A stretch of 9,989 nt of DNA from JALSRY01 sp964428275 (GCA_964428275.1 CAYRXN010000290.1:1-9989), one strand, 5' to 3'; numbered from the stretch's first letter, positions 1 through 6,462 are shown. Numbers and translations: made by a program. The notes: generated from the sequence alone by a model not told the origin.

Positions 1-361
1 GGGCGTTCTGCATGCGCCCCGCCGCTTCGAGCGCCCCGGCAAAGCCGCGTCCGAGCGGCGGGAGCTGCCACAGCGGCTTGCCCTCGGCCGCCGCGATCTC
101 GGCCACCTCCCCGGCCGCCAGCGGCGACGCCGCGACCACCAGCGCCTCGACCTCGACCTGCGCCGCCAGGACGCGGAGATCGTCGAACCAGGCCACCCCC
201 GCGAGCGCCGCCGACCGCGGCATCCCCCCCTGCGCCACCGGCTCGATCCCGCCGGCCGAGCCGATCGCTCCCGCGACGCGCGGCAGATGGTCCGCGCTGG
301 CGATCAGGCCCACACGCAGTACCGGGGTCGAGCGTTGTTGTTCGTTGTGGCCTGCTGCCAT
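1..361 (-). CDS. Gfo/Idh/MocA-like oxidoreductase, N-terminal part (runs off left edge)
   Basis: An open frame of 120 codons reads leftward from the ATG at 361-359 without a stop to the window edge, so only the N-terminus is seen. After about 14 polar residues it begins a Rossmann-like strand (VLRVGLIAS, residues 14-22). Later comes the pattern of the second half of a nucleotide-binding domain: VEALVVAASPLAAGEVAEIA, then an AAEGKPLWQLPPLGR stretch, which corresponds to the 'aleaGKhVlvEKPl' segment of Gfo/Idh/MocA proteins. The family uses NAD(P) to oxidise or reduce sugars and related compounds. Here the first strand lacks a clear GxGxxG, and the usual EKP is replaced by QLP, so this may be a divergent or non-catalytic member. 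The Shine-Dalgarno is weak (GGGA about 10 nt upstream). The gene is divergent from the secreted-protein gene, with 48 bp between start codons. The coding call is fairly firm; the family call is moderate because the C-terminal domain is missing. Confidence 0.62.
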   Translation of the reverse strand, partial: MAAGHNEQQRSTPVLRVGLIASADHLPRVAGAIGSAGGIEPVAQGGMPRSAALAGVAWFDDLRVLAAQVEVEALVVAASPLAAGEVAEIAAAEGKPLWQLPPLGRGFAGALEAAGRMQNA

Positions 362-372
362 CAGCGTATAAT
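345..372 (+). promoter_or_regulatory. Candidate sigma70-type promoter for the secreted-protein gene
   Basis: A perfect TATAAT (367-372) sits 16 bp downstream of TTGTGG (345-350). It lies 37 bp ahead of the ATG at 410 and partly inside the 5' end of the divergent leftward gene. AT-rich hexamers are scarce in this GC-rich window, which makes the match more meaningful, although the -35 box matches consensus at only three of six positions. Confidence 0.45.
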
Positions 373-409
373 CCCGGCGTCGATCCTCGCGGGTGTCTTC
401 GGTGAAACC

Positions 410-1342
410 ATGCGGCCCCACACGCTCGTCTTGCTGATCCTGCTCGCCATCCCCCTGCAAGCGGACATTTTGACGCTGCGCGACGGGCGACGCTACCACG
501 GCCAGGTGATTTGGGAAGGGAAAAGAGAAATCGTCTTCCGGATCGTCGTCGGCCCCGGATCGAGCGTGGTGCGCAGGTTTCCGCTGGCGCGCGTCAAGCA
601 GATCGAGCGAACCGCAAGGCCGCCGGCGTCGCACCCCACCGCTTCGGGCGACAAGAACCAACCGCCGAGCACCGATTTCGAGCAAATGCTGCGCGAGGCT
701 TACGAACTCATCGACGACGGCGATCCCGCCGCCGGCCTGCGCGCCCTGCGGCGAATCGTCACGCGCGCGCCGGCCGGGGCGCTGTCCGCGATCGAGCGGC
801 GCGTTCCGCAAGACCGCGGCGTGAGCCTGGCCCAACTGATGGCGACGCTGCGGCTGCGCGTGGCGCTGCGCGAGCGCGGCGGCCGGCTGCTCAACGTGCG
901 CTACGTGACCGACTACGAAGCCGGCGCGCTCGGGCGGCTGCTCGAGCGGATCCACAACACGCGGCTCAAGCGCGTCTACGACGGCCGCACGCTGGCGCAG
1001 TGGTCGCGTGCGCCCGACGACTACGCAGCGCTTGCGCCGGATGCAAGACAACTCGAATACGACGCCCGGCTCGCGGCGGCCGCGATCGGCGTTCGGCTGC
1101 GCTACGACCCGCGGCTCAAGACCGACCGCGACGAGCGCCGCCGCCTGCTTGATCTGCGGGCCCGGCTGGGGCAACTGGCGGCGCGCATCGCCACGCTGCC
1201 GGGGTTTACGTCGCTCGGCGTGGACGAAGCCGCGCTGCCCGACGCCATGCGCGACTTCGTGCGTGAACTGGCCGAAGCGTCCGCGACCTCCCAACCGGCG
1301 GCATCGTCGCCGGCAGGTAGAGCCATCGCCCCGGAACCCTGA
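410..1342 (+). CDS. Secreted protein of unknown function
   Basis: The predicted protein is 310 residues. I chose the ATG at 410 over the upstream in-frame ATG at 287 for three reasons. It begins directly with a signal peptide (positive MRPH, hydrophobic core LVLLILLAIP, cleavage likely after A18 in PLQA/D). A TATAAT box lies just upstream. The extra 41 codons would overlap the divergent gene and that promoter. GGTGA (401-405) is a modest Shine-Dalgarno with short spacing. Residues 19-65 form a small beta-rich module (ILTLRDGRRYHGQVIWEG ... RFPLARVKQIE) of the kind often found at the N-terminus of exported planctomycete proteins that take a 'DGR' hairpin form. The rest is mostly helical and Arg/Ala/Leu-rich, with no catalytic motif I recognise, ending in an Ala/Ser/Pro-rich tail. 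It probably acts outside the cytoplasmic membrane. No function is assigned. Confidence 0.82.
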   Translation: MRPHTLVLLILLAIPLQADILTLRDGRRYHGQVIWEGKREIVFRIVVGPGSSVVRRFPLARVKQIERTARPPASHPTASGDKNQPPSTDFEQMLREAYELIDDGDPAAGLRALRRIVTRAPAGALSAIERRVPQDRGVSLAQLMATLRLRVALRERGGRLLNVRYVTDYEAGALGRLLERIHNTRLKRVYDGRTLAQWSRAPDDYAALAPDARQLEYDARLAAAAIGVRLRYDPRLKTDRDERRRLLDLRARLGQLAARIATLPGFTSLGVDEAALPDAMRDFVRELAEASATSQPAASSPAGRAIAPEP

Positions 1343-1464
1343 ATCGCCGGGACGCGGACCGGAACACGCAACGTGACGCCGCACCACGCGGTTCGGAAAG
1401 CCGCGGCACTGCGGCGATATGGAATCGCACAGAGAGTCATGGTCCCGATCATGGGCCCGCACGC

Positions 1465-1469
1465 AAGGA
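1465..1469 (+). promoter_or_regulatory. Ribosome binding site that decides the purC start
   Basis: AAGGA at 1465-1469 lies 8 nt before the GTG at 1478. The upstream in-frame ATGs at 1373, 1439 and 1451 lack a comparably placed site. Translation from 1478 also removes a stretch that does not resemble the N-terminus of SAICAR synthases. Confidence 0.7.
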
Positions 1470-1477
1470 ACGCCGCC

Positions 1478-2395
1478 GTGTCCGAACAAGTGACCGCCGT
1501 TTACCAGACCGATCTGCCCGGACTGATCCACCGCGGGAAGGTGCGCGACCTGTACGATCTCGGCGACCGCCTGATGGTCGTCGCGTCCGACCGCATCTCC
1601 GCGTTCGACGTCGTGATGGCCGAGCCCGTGCCGGGCAAGGGCGCGATTCTCACGCGGATGTCGCGATTCTGGTTCGAGACGCTGCCGGCGGCGGCGCCGC
1701 ACCATCTCGACTACGTGGTCGGCGCGGGCCGCGTGCCGGCCGGTTACGAGCCCTGGGTCGATCAGCTGCGCGACCGGGCGATGGTCTGCCGCAAGGCGCA
1801 GGTCGTGCCGGTCGAGTGCGTCGTGCGCGGTTACATCGTCGGCGGCGGCTGGAAGGAGTATCAGCAGAGCGGGCGCGTGAGCGGGGTCGCGCTGCCCGCG
1901 GGGCTGAAGCTGGCCGACCAGCTGCCCGAACCGATCTTCACGCCGAGCACCAAGGCTACCGCGGGCCACGATGAGCCGATCTCCTTCGAGCGGGCCTGCG
2001 ACGAGGCGCAGCGTTTCCTCGACGGCCTCGACGGCGGCGACGGTGCGGCCCTGATGGAGCGCATCCGCCGGCGGTCGCTCGCGCTCTACACGCAGGCCGC
2101 CGCGTATGCACGGCGGCGCGGCATCATCCTCGCGGACACGAAGTTCGAATTCGGCCTTTGCCGAGGCGAGCTGCTGCTGGTCGACGAGGTGCTCACGCCG
2201 GACTCGTCGCGCTACTGGCCGGCGGACTCGTGGCGGCCCGGCGAAAACCCCGCCAGCTTCGACAAGCAGTTCTTGCGCGACTACCTCAACGGGCTCGACT
2301 GGAACAAGCAGCCGCCTCCGCCGACCATTCCCGCCGACATCCTCGACCGCACCCGCCGGCGCTACGAAGAGGCCTGCGCGCTGCTCGCGGGATGA
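1478..2395 (+). CDS. purC: Phosphoribosylaminoimidazole-succinocarboxamide synthase (SAICAR synthase)
   Basis: The enzyme condenses CAIR with L-aspartate using ATP to give SAICAR in de novo purine biosynthesis, in the cytoplasm. The reading frame opens further upstream, but I place the start at the GTG at 1478, giving 305 residues, a normal length for the single-domain bacterial and fungal-like form. The N-terminus then reads TAVYQTDLPGLIHRGKVRDLYD, as expected, with the phosphate-binding HRGKVRD at 18-24. Further family motifs are DRISAFDVV (38-46), PGKGAILTRMSRFWF, the nucleotide-site region VVPVECVVRGYIVGGGWKEY, FTPSTKA, the signature LADTKFEFG (218-226) and LVDEVLTPDSSRYWP. All look intact. 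The 35 codons excluded upstream have clearly more A/T-ending codons than the body. It follows the secreted-protein gene by 135 bp and may be read with it; no other purine gene is adjacent. Identification is essentially certain; the start is likely. Confidence 0.97.
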   Translation: MSEQVTAVYQTDLPGLIHRGKVRDLYDLGDRLMVVASDRISAFDVVMAEPVPGKGAILTRMSRFWFETLPAAAPHHLDYVVGAGRVPAGYEPWVDQLRDRAMVCRKAQVVPVECVVRGYIVGGGWKEYQQSGRVSGVALPAGLKLADQLPEPIFTPSTKATAGHDEPISFERACDEAQRFLDGLDGGDGAALMERIRRRSLALYTQAAAYARRRGIILADTKFEFGLCRGELLLVDEVLTPDSSRYWPADSWRPGENPASFDKQFLRDYLNGLDWNKQPPPPTIPADILDRTRRRYEEACALLAG

Positions 2396-2414
2396 GGCCC
2401 GACACAACGTCTCG

Positions 2415-2450
2415 CGTGCGAAATGACAAGTGTCCGGCGGACAGCGCACG
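2415..2450 (+). terminator. Imperfect stem-loop downstream of purC, possible terminator
   Basis: The outer arms CGTGCG (2415-2420) and CGCACG (2445-2450) are complementary. Inside them TGTCC (2431-2435) pairs with GGACA (2439-2443) around GGC. The internal loop is asymmetric (10 nt against 1 nt). It starts 20 bp after the purC stop codon, which suits a transcript end, but no T-tract follows, so classic intrinsic termination is not shown. Confidence 0.3.
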
Positions 2451-2537
2451 GGCCGCCGGGACGGGCGGTGCGACGGAGAAAAATGTGCGTTCCAACGGCC
2501 TCTGACGGGCAATCCCGCACTTTATAACGGACCGAAG

Positions 2538-2567
2538 TTGAACACCGGCGCTGGCCGTGCGTTAAAT
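2538..2567 (+). promoter_or_regulatory. Candidate promoter for the aminotransferase gene
   Basis: TTGAAC (2538-2543) and TTAAAT (2562-2567) are separated by 18 bp; each matches the sigma70 consensus at four of six positions. A start near 2574 would give a leader of about 143 nt. A rival pair upstream is CTGACG (2502-2507) and TATAAC (2523-2528) with a short 15-bp spacer. The evidence is weak for either. Confidence 0.28.
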
Positions 2568-2716
2568 AGGTGACGGCGTGACCGATCCCGGCCGGTGTCC
2601 CTGGGTCGGCGGCGCGTCGAATTGAATACTATAGACGGCGGATTGTCGCCGGGCGGACCGTAACGAGACGGGGCGCTGGCGGCGACGACGCTCACGACAG
2701 AAAGCGGGCAGGGACC

Positions 2717-3853
2717 ATGAAGCTCGAAGAGATACGCGACAAGTTTCCGATCACGCGGAATTACAACTTTCTCAACCACGCCGCCATCGCCCCGCTGTCC
2801 GGGCCGGCGGCCGACGCCCTCGTGCGCTACGCGAAGGAAACCGCCGAGTCGGCGTTCCTCGAAGGCACCTACTACCGCGCGCCGGAACGGGTGCGGGCCG
2901 CCGCCGCCCGGCTGATCGGCGCCGAGCCGTCCGAGGTCACCTTCGTCAAGAACACCTGCGAGGGGATCAACTACGTCGCCAACGGCATCCAGTGGCTCTC
3001 CCGGGACAACATCGTCTCGACCGACATGGAGTTTCCCGCCAACGTCTACCCGTGGCTGGCGCTCGAACAACGCGGCGTCCGGCTGATCCGCGTGGAGGCC
3101 GAAGACGGGCGCGTGCCGTTCGACCGCATCGCGGCCGCCATCAACCCGCGCACGCGGCTGGTGACGGTATCCGCCGTCCAGTGGTCCAACGGGTTTCGCA
3201 TCGACCTCACGCGGCTCGGCGAGCTGTGCAAGGAGAAAGGCGTACTGCTGTTCGTCGATGCGATCCAGGCCCTCGGCGTGCATCCGATCGACGTGCAGGC
3301 GATGAACATCGACTTTCTCTCGGCCGGCGGGCACAAGTGGCTCTGCGCGCCCGAGGGGACCGGCATCTTCTACTGCAAACGCGAGCTGCTGGAACACATC
3401 CGGCCGAGCGCGATCGGCTATATGTGCATGAAAAAGCCGTTCGAACACCGCATTCGGCGTCTCGACCTCGACGACCTGCACGACGACGCCCGGCGGTTCG
3501 ACAGCGGCGTATACAACCTGCCGGGCATCTGCGCGCTGGGGGCTTCGCTGGCGCTGCTGCTGGAGGTGGGGATCGAGGAAGTGCAGGTGCGGGTCAAACA
3601 CCTGACCGACCTGCTGGTCGAGGGGCTCCGCAGCAAGGGCTGGCGCGTCCACAGCCCGCGCACCGCCAGCGAATGGAGCGGGATCGTCTCGTTCTCGTCG
3701 CGCAAGCACGACACCGAAACGCTGCGCAAACACCTGCGCAGCGAGTTCCGCATCGTGATGGCCAAACGCCTCGGTTGGTTGCGGGCCAGCCCGCACTTTT
3801 ACAACTCGACCGAGGAGATTCGGCAGTTGATCGACGCGCTGCCGGCCGGCTAG
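2717..3853 (+). CDS. PLP-dependent enzyme, aminotransferase class V fold (substrate unknown)
   Basis: The protein has 378 residues, the full length of a class V (fold type I) PLP enzyme. The N-terminus (KFPITRNYNFLNHAAIAPLS) is typical of the group that includes cysteine desulfurases, kynureninase-like enzymes and isopenicillin N epimerase-like proteins. PLP contacts visible are the phosphate-binding NTCEG turn (79-83), D181 in FVDAIQALG that pairs with the pyridine nitrogen, and H206-K207 in SAGGHKWL, with K207 the Schiff-base lysine. The stretch near residues 255-270 (DDARRFDSGVYNLPG) and the C-terminal SPHFYNSTEEI also fit. No cysteine occurs after C272, so the catalytic cysteine of NifS/SufS-type desulfurases, which lies just before the SPHFYN-like motif, is missing. 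Reaction and substrate cannot be named. The start is supported by AGGGA at 2710-2714, though the spacing is tight, and by the family-like N-terminus. The gene stands alone, with a 321-bp upstream gap. Confidence 0.92.
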   Translation: MKLEEIRDKFPITRNYNFLNHAAIAPLSGPAADALVRYAKETAESAFLEGTYYRAPERVRAAAARLIGAEPSEVTFVKNTCEGINYVANGIQWLSRDNIVSTDMEFPANVYPWLALEQRGVRLIRVEAEDGRVPFDRIAAAINPRTRLVTVSAVQWSNGFRIDLTRLGELCKEKGVLLFVDAIQALGVHPIDVQAMNIDFLSAGGHKWLCAPEGTGIFYCKRELLEHIRPSAIGYMCMKKPFEHRIRRLDLDDLHDDARRFDSGVYNLPGICALGASLALLLEVGIEEVQVRVKHLTDLLVEGLRSKGWRVHSPRTASEWSGIVSFSSRKHDTETLRKHLRSEFRIVMAKRLGWLRASPHFYNSTEEIRQLIDALPAG

Positions 3854-3869
3854 CGGCCGCCGCGTCGAT

Positions 3870-3925
3870 GGCCGGCAACCGCCGGCCACGCACATGAGGG
3901 GCATCGCCGGCCAGGGCAGGCCGGC
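3870..3925. repeat. Two tandem hairpins built from four complementary 7-mers
   Basis: Hairpin 1 is GGCCGGC (3870-3876), AACC, GCCGGCC (3881-3887). Hairpin 2 is GCCGGCC (3906-3912), AGGGCA, GGCCGGC (3919-3925). Both stems are perfect. The arms are identical in pairs, so arm 1 can pair with arm 2 or 3, and arm 4 with arm 3 or 2. They start 16 bp after the aminotransferase stop and could terminate or protect its transcript; no T-tract is present. Confidence 0.5.
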
Positions 3926-3986
3926 CGCCGTGAGGACCGGACGCACAGCCGGAGCAGCGCCATGAAAAACTGGATCGATGGCGGTT

Positions 3987-4015
3987 TTGGAATCGGCTGG
4001 TACTCGGCATATAAT
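3987..4015 (+). promoter_or_regulatory. Sigma70-type promoter for the small acidic protein gene
   Basis: TTGGAA (3987-3992), a 17-bp spacer and a perfect TATAAT (4010-4015) form the best promoter match in the window. The predicted transcript start near 4022 is about 36 nt ahead of the ATG at 4058, which has its own Shine-Dalgarno. The promoter lies inside the longer in-frame ORF that opens at 3962, which argues that the upstream ATG is not used. Confidence 0.6.
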
Positions 4016-4046
4016 GAGCGGAGCAACGATGATGTCGATCCGCTCG

Positions 4047-4051
4047 AAAGG
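4047..4051 (+). promoter_or_regulatory. Ribosome binding site for the small acidic protein
   Basis: AAAGG (4047-4051) lies 6 nt before the ATG at 4058. A rival GGAG (3951-3954), 7 nt before the ATG at 3962, exists but would be upstream of the predicted promoter. Confidence 0.55.
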
Positions 4052-4057
4052 CGGCAT

Positions 4058-4306
4058 ATGCGTAAGACGTTGACGACAATCCGGTGCGTGCCGCGTTACG
4101 GCTACGACCACACCGAGGTGCGCACGGTCGATCTCGACCTGTTCGACGAAGCGGACGAGCGCGAGCTGCTCGCGGTGCTGCGCGCATGGTTCGCGCTGCG
4201 CGGCATCCAGGATGCCGTCTACGATCTCGACGTCGACGACAACGGATTCTTCGCGATCATCAACGACGAAGCCTACCGGCAGGACTGGGGCGAACCGCTG
4301 CTGTAG
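4058..4306 (+). CDS. Small acidic hypothetical protein (82 residues)
   Basis: I do not recognise this protein. It starts with a basic, beta-like MRKTLTTIRCVPRYGY, then becomes strongly acidic (VDLDLFDEADEREL, YDLDVDDNG, INDEAYRQDW) with a probable helix around LLAVLRAWFALRG. There is no signal peptide, membrane segment or metal-binding cysteine cluster, so it is probably a soluble cytoplasmic protein. The frame extends to an ATG at 3962, but I favour 4058. A consensus-like promoter lies between the two starts, AAAGG precedes 4058, and third-position base use changes there: 13 of the 32 upstream codons end in A or T, against 11 of about 82 downstream, the latter like the neighbouring real genes. 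It converges on selB with 64 bp between stops. Coding is likely on base use; function is unknown. Confidence 0.72.
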   Translation: MRKTLTTIRCVPRYGYDHTEVRTVDLDLFDEADERELLAVLRAWFALRGIQDAVYDLDVDDNGFFAIINDEAYRQDWGEPLL

Positions 4307-4317
4307 CCGACGGACAA

Positions 4318-4334
4318 CAGGCGACCACCGCCTG
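4318..4334. terminator. Stem-loop between convergent genes, possible bidirectional terminator
   Basis: CAGGCG (4318-4323) and CGCCTG (4329-4334) form a perfect 6-bp stem around ACCAC, in the 64-bp gap between the small acidic gene and the end of selB. Its position suits a shared transcript end. The stem is short and no T-tract flanks it on either side. Confidence 0.3.
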
Positions 4335-4370
4335 CGCCGATTCCGCGCGAACAACGCCCGCCCCGCGGCC

Positions 4371-6302
4371 CTAACGGGTCGTACCCGCCAGCACGCGCCG
4401 ATCGCCTACCCGCCGGGTGATTCCGGCTGCGTCGAGCGCTTCCACGATCGGCACGACGTACTTGCGCGACGAGCCCAGCAAGGTACGGATCTCCGCCACG
4501 GTCAGCCCGCCACGGGCGCGAATCTCCGCGGTTACCTTTTCCACCAGCTCGTCCCACCGCCGTGCGTGCAGGTATACCTCCGCGCTCACGCGCACCAGGC
4601 GCCCCCGCGCCACCGCCAGATCGACCAGCTCCCGCACGCGCCGGGCGTTTTTCGGCGTCAGGCACGCCAGCGCGCCCGGGGCCGGCGGCTGGAACCCGGC
4701 CTCCTCGAACTGAGCGCATATTGCATCGAACAGCCGCTGGTCTTCCGGCGACATCGCCGCGGCGTGACCGGGAGGAACCACGTACCCGTCGGCCAACGCG
4801 ACGCGCTTGTGCTCGATGAGCCAGTCGGCCACCACCGGCCGGAGCCGCGCGGGACAGTTCCGCGGCATCCACGCCGGCCATTCGTTCCGCGACAATCCCG
4901 GCAAACGCGGGTTTTCCCCCAGAAAGACGCGCAGCCGCTCGCAAAGCCGCTCAGCCAGCGCGTCGAGATGCGATGCGTGAACATAAACTTCGGTGGAAGC
5001 GATGCGCAGCCGCCGGATGCGCCCTTCGACCCCGAGTTGCCGCCGAACGGCGCGCAGCGTTTCCAGCGCGCCGATACCCGCCCGGGTCGCGAGTTGTTCG
5101 TCCGGGCACGGATCCCACGCATAGGCCGCCACGCACGCATCCAGCCTCGCCTTGGCGGGACCGCTGCGCAGGATCTCCAGCACGGCCGGGTCCGCCGGGT
5201 GTCTGCGGTTCCAGCGCCGCGCGACCGGGCGCACCACCGTGCCACCCCCCAACGTGCGGCTTCCGCTCTCGTCCCGCAGGATGAAGCGTTGCCCCCACGC
5301 CGCCACCACCGGCTCGGCCAGCAGCAACTGACCCCACACGCCGTCAACGCGCGGCGCGTCCGGCGAATCGAGCAGCCGCAGCCGGGCCAGCACCTCGCTC
5401 GTGGCGATGTGCAGCCGCAGCCGCAGTTCCCGCCGCAGGATCTTGCCGGGCATGCGCAGGGCGGCGATCCACACATCCATCAAGCGCGTGGGTTCCAGGT
5501 AGCCCGGCGTGGCCAGCTCGCAGCCGCGGCGGACCTCGTCGAGCGCCACGCCCGCCAGGTTCAGCGCCAGGCGCATGCGTCCCGCGGCCGCCTCGGTTCC
5601 CTCGTGGTGCGTTTGCAGGTGCCGGACGCGCACGCGGCGGCCGGCCGGCCACAGGTCGAGCTCGTCTTCGGCGCAGACCCGGCCGTGCGCCACCGACCCG
5701 GTCACGACCGTGCCGCGGCCCGCGATGCTGAACGCGCGGTCGATCGGCAACCGGAACCACGCGTAGCCGTCCGCATCGGCCGCGGACCGGCGGGCCAGAT
5801 CGGCCAGCACCTGGCGCAGCTCGTCGATCCCGCGGCCGGTCTCGGCGGACGTGCGCACGAAGCGTTCGACGCGAATGCCCAGCGAATCGAGCAGTTCGCG
5901 TACCTCCTCCTCGACCGCCTCGGCCCAGTCGTCGTCCACCAGGTCCATCTTGGTCAGCGCCACGACGCAACGATCGAGCCCCAACAGGCTGAGCACCTCC
6001 GCGTGCTCACGCGTTTGCGGCATCACGGAATCGTCCGCCGCCACCACCAGCAGGGCCAGGTCGATCCCGCTGGCGCCCGCGACCATGTTGCGGATAAACC
6101 GCTCGTGGCCGGGTACGTCGACGAACCACAGGTCGCAATCGTCTATGCGGCTGTGGGCAAAACCCAGGTCGATCGTCATGCCGCGGGCCTTCTCTTCCGG
6201 CAGGCGATCGGGGTCGGTGCCGGTCAGCGCGTGCACGAGTCGGCTCTTGCCGTGGTCGATGTGCCCGGCGGTTCCGATGACCAGTCGCGGAGCGTCGTTC
6301 AT
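4371..6302 (-). CDS. selB: Selenocysteine-specific translation elongation factor SelB
   Basis: SelB is the EF-Tu-like GTPase that carries selenocysteinyl-tRNA(Sec) to the ribosome and binds the SECIS stem-loop in selenoprotein mRNAs, so that UGA is read as selenocysteine. The protein has 643 residues, close to the usual size. The GTPase motifs are complete: G1 GHIDHGKS (13-20), the SelB-type switch EEKARGMTIDLGFA with T43, G3 DVPGH (62-66), G4 TKMD (117-120) and G5 TSA (151-153). Domain II has AFSIAGRGTVVTGSV. The C-terminal half is the winged-helix array, ending in the diagnostic LTVAEIRTLLGSSRKYVVPI and GITRRVGDRRVL. The frame stays open 188 codons upstream, but that stretch is low-complexity and unlike SelB. 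The ATG at 6302 gives the standard start (MNDAPRLVIGTAGHIDHGK) though it lacks a clear Shine-Dalgarno. No selA, selD or tRNA-Sec gene is in the window. The gene is monocistronic here and convergent with its neighbour. Confidence 0.97.
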   Translation of the reverse strand: MNDAPRLVIGTAGHIDHGKSRLVHALTGTDPDRLPEEKARGMTIDLGFAHSRIDDCDLWFVDVPGHERFIRNMVAGASGIDLALLVVAADDSVMPQTREHAEVLSLLGLDRCVVALTKMDLVDDDWAEAVEEEVRELLDSLGIRVERFVRTSAETGRGIDELRQVLADLARRSAADADGYAWFRLPIDRAFSIAGRGTVVTGSVAHGRVCAEDELDLWPAGRRVRVRHLQTHHEGTEAAAGRMRLALNLAGVALDEVRRGCELATPGYLEPTRLMDVWIAALRMPGKILRRELRLRLHIATSEVLARLRLLDSPDAPRVDGVWGQLLLAEPVVAAWGQRFILRDESGSRTLGGGTVVRPVARRWNRRHPADPAVLEILRSGPAKARLDACVAAYAWDPCPDEQLATRAGIGALETLRAVRRQLGVEGRIRRLRIASTEVYVHASHLDALAERLCERLRVFLGENPRLPGLSRNEWPAWMPRNCPARLRPVVADWLIEHKRVALADGYVVPPGHAAAMSPEDQRLFDAICAQFEEAGFQPPAPGALACLTPKNARRVRELVDLAVARGRLVRVSAEVYLHARRWDELVEKVTAEIRARGGLTVAEIRTLLGSSRKYVVPIVEALDAAGITRRVGDRRVLAGTTR

Positions 6303-6310
6303 GGCTGCGG

Positions 6311-6316
6311 ATTGTA
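6311..6316 (-). promoter_or_regulatory. Possible -10 box immediately upstream of selB
   Basis: On the minus strand TACAAT (6316 to 6311) ends 8 nt before the selB ATG. A transcript from it would start almost at the start codon, that is, leaderless or nearly so, which would fit the absence of a Shine-Dalgarno. No recognisable -35 box or extended -10 accompanies it, so this is weak. Confidence 0.2.
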
Positions 6317-6462
6317 TGAGGCCGGCCCGATCCCGGCGACCGGGCGGGTCGCACGTCTCGCCTGAGCCCAGGCAGGCGGGCTCTTCCCAGCACGATCCAG
6401 CGCGGGGCCATCGCAAACACCGGCCAGGTGGGCAGCGCTGCGGTTCCCGGAAGTTGATGCCG

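Larger units (their letters stand above)
2396..2716. other. Intergenic region between purC and the aminotransferase gene
   Basis: I see no credible gene in these 321 bases; short ORFs here have no Shine-Dalgarno and no protein-like composition. The region holds a two-part hairpin just after purC (2415-2450) and three AT-rich islands (2521-2528, 2562-2568, 2621-2635) that are unusual for this window and could be promoter elements for the downstream gene. Confidence 0.6.

Noticed and set aside
12..371. Plus-strand frame of 119 codons at the left edge
   Set aside because: Ala/Ser/Pro-rich shadow; the minus strand in the same interval encodes a Rossmann-like N-terminus with a better amino-acid pattern.
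2393..2460. UGA at the end of purC as a selenocysteine codon
   Set aside because: Downstream sequence in frame has no conserved protein character, and PurC ends normally at this point.
2717..3853. SelA or selenocysteine lyase partner for SelB
   Set aside because: The sequence is a class V aminotransferase without SelA features and lacks the lyase/desulfurase cysteine.
3962..4057. ATG at 3962 as start of the small acidic protein
   Set aside because: It has a GGAG at good distance, but the segment holds the promoter and has unlike third-position base use; I kept 4058 and state the alternative.
2522..4354. Minus-strand open frame of 610 codons opposite the aminotransferase gene
   Set aside because: It spans the aminotransferase, the intergenic hairpins and the small gene without any domain; high third-position GC explains its openness.
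4212..6365. Plus-strand open frame of 717 codons opposite selB
   Set aside because: It is the antisense shadow of selB. Its translation is Arg/Pro/His/Gln low-complexity, while the minus strand gives a complete SelB with all motifs.
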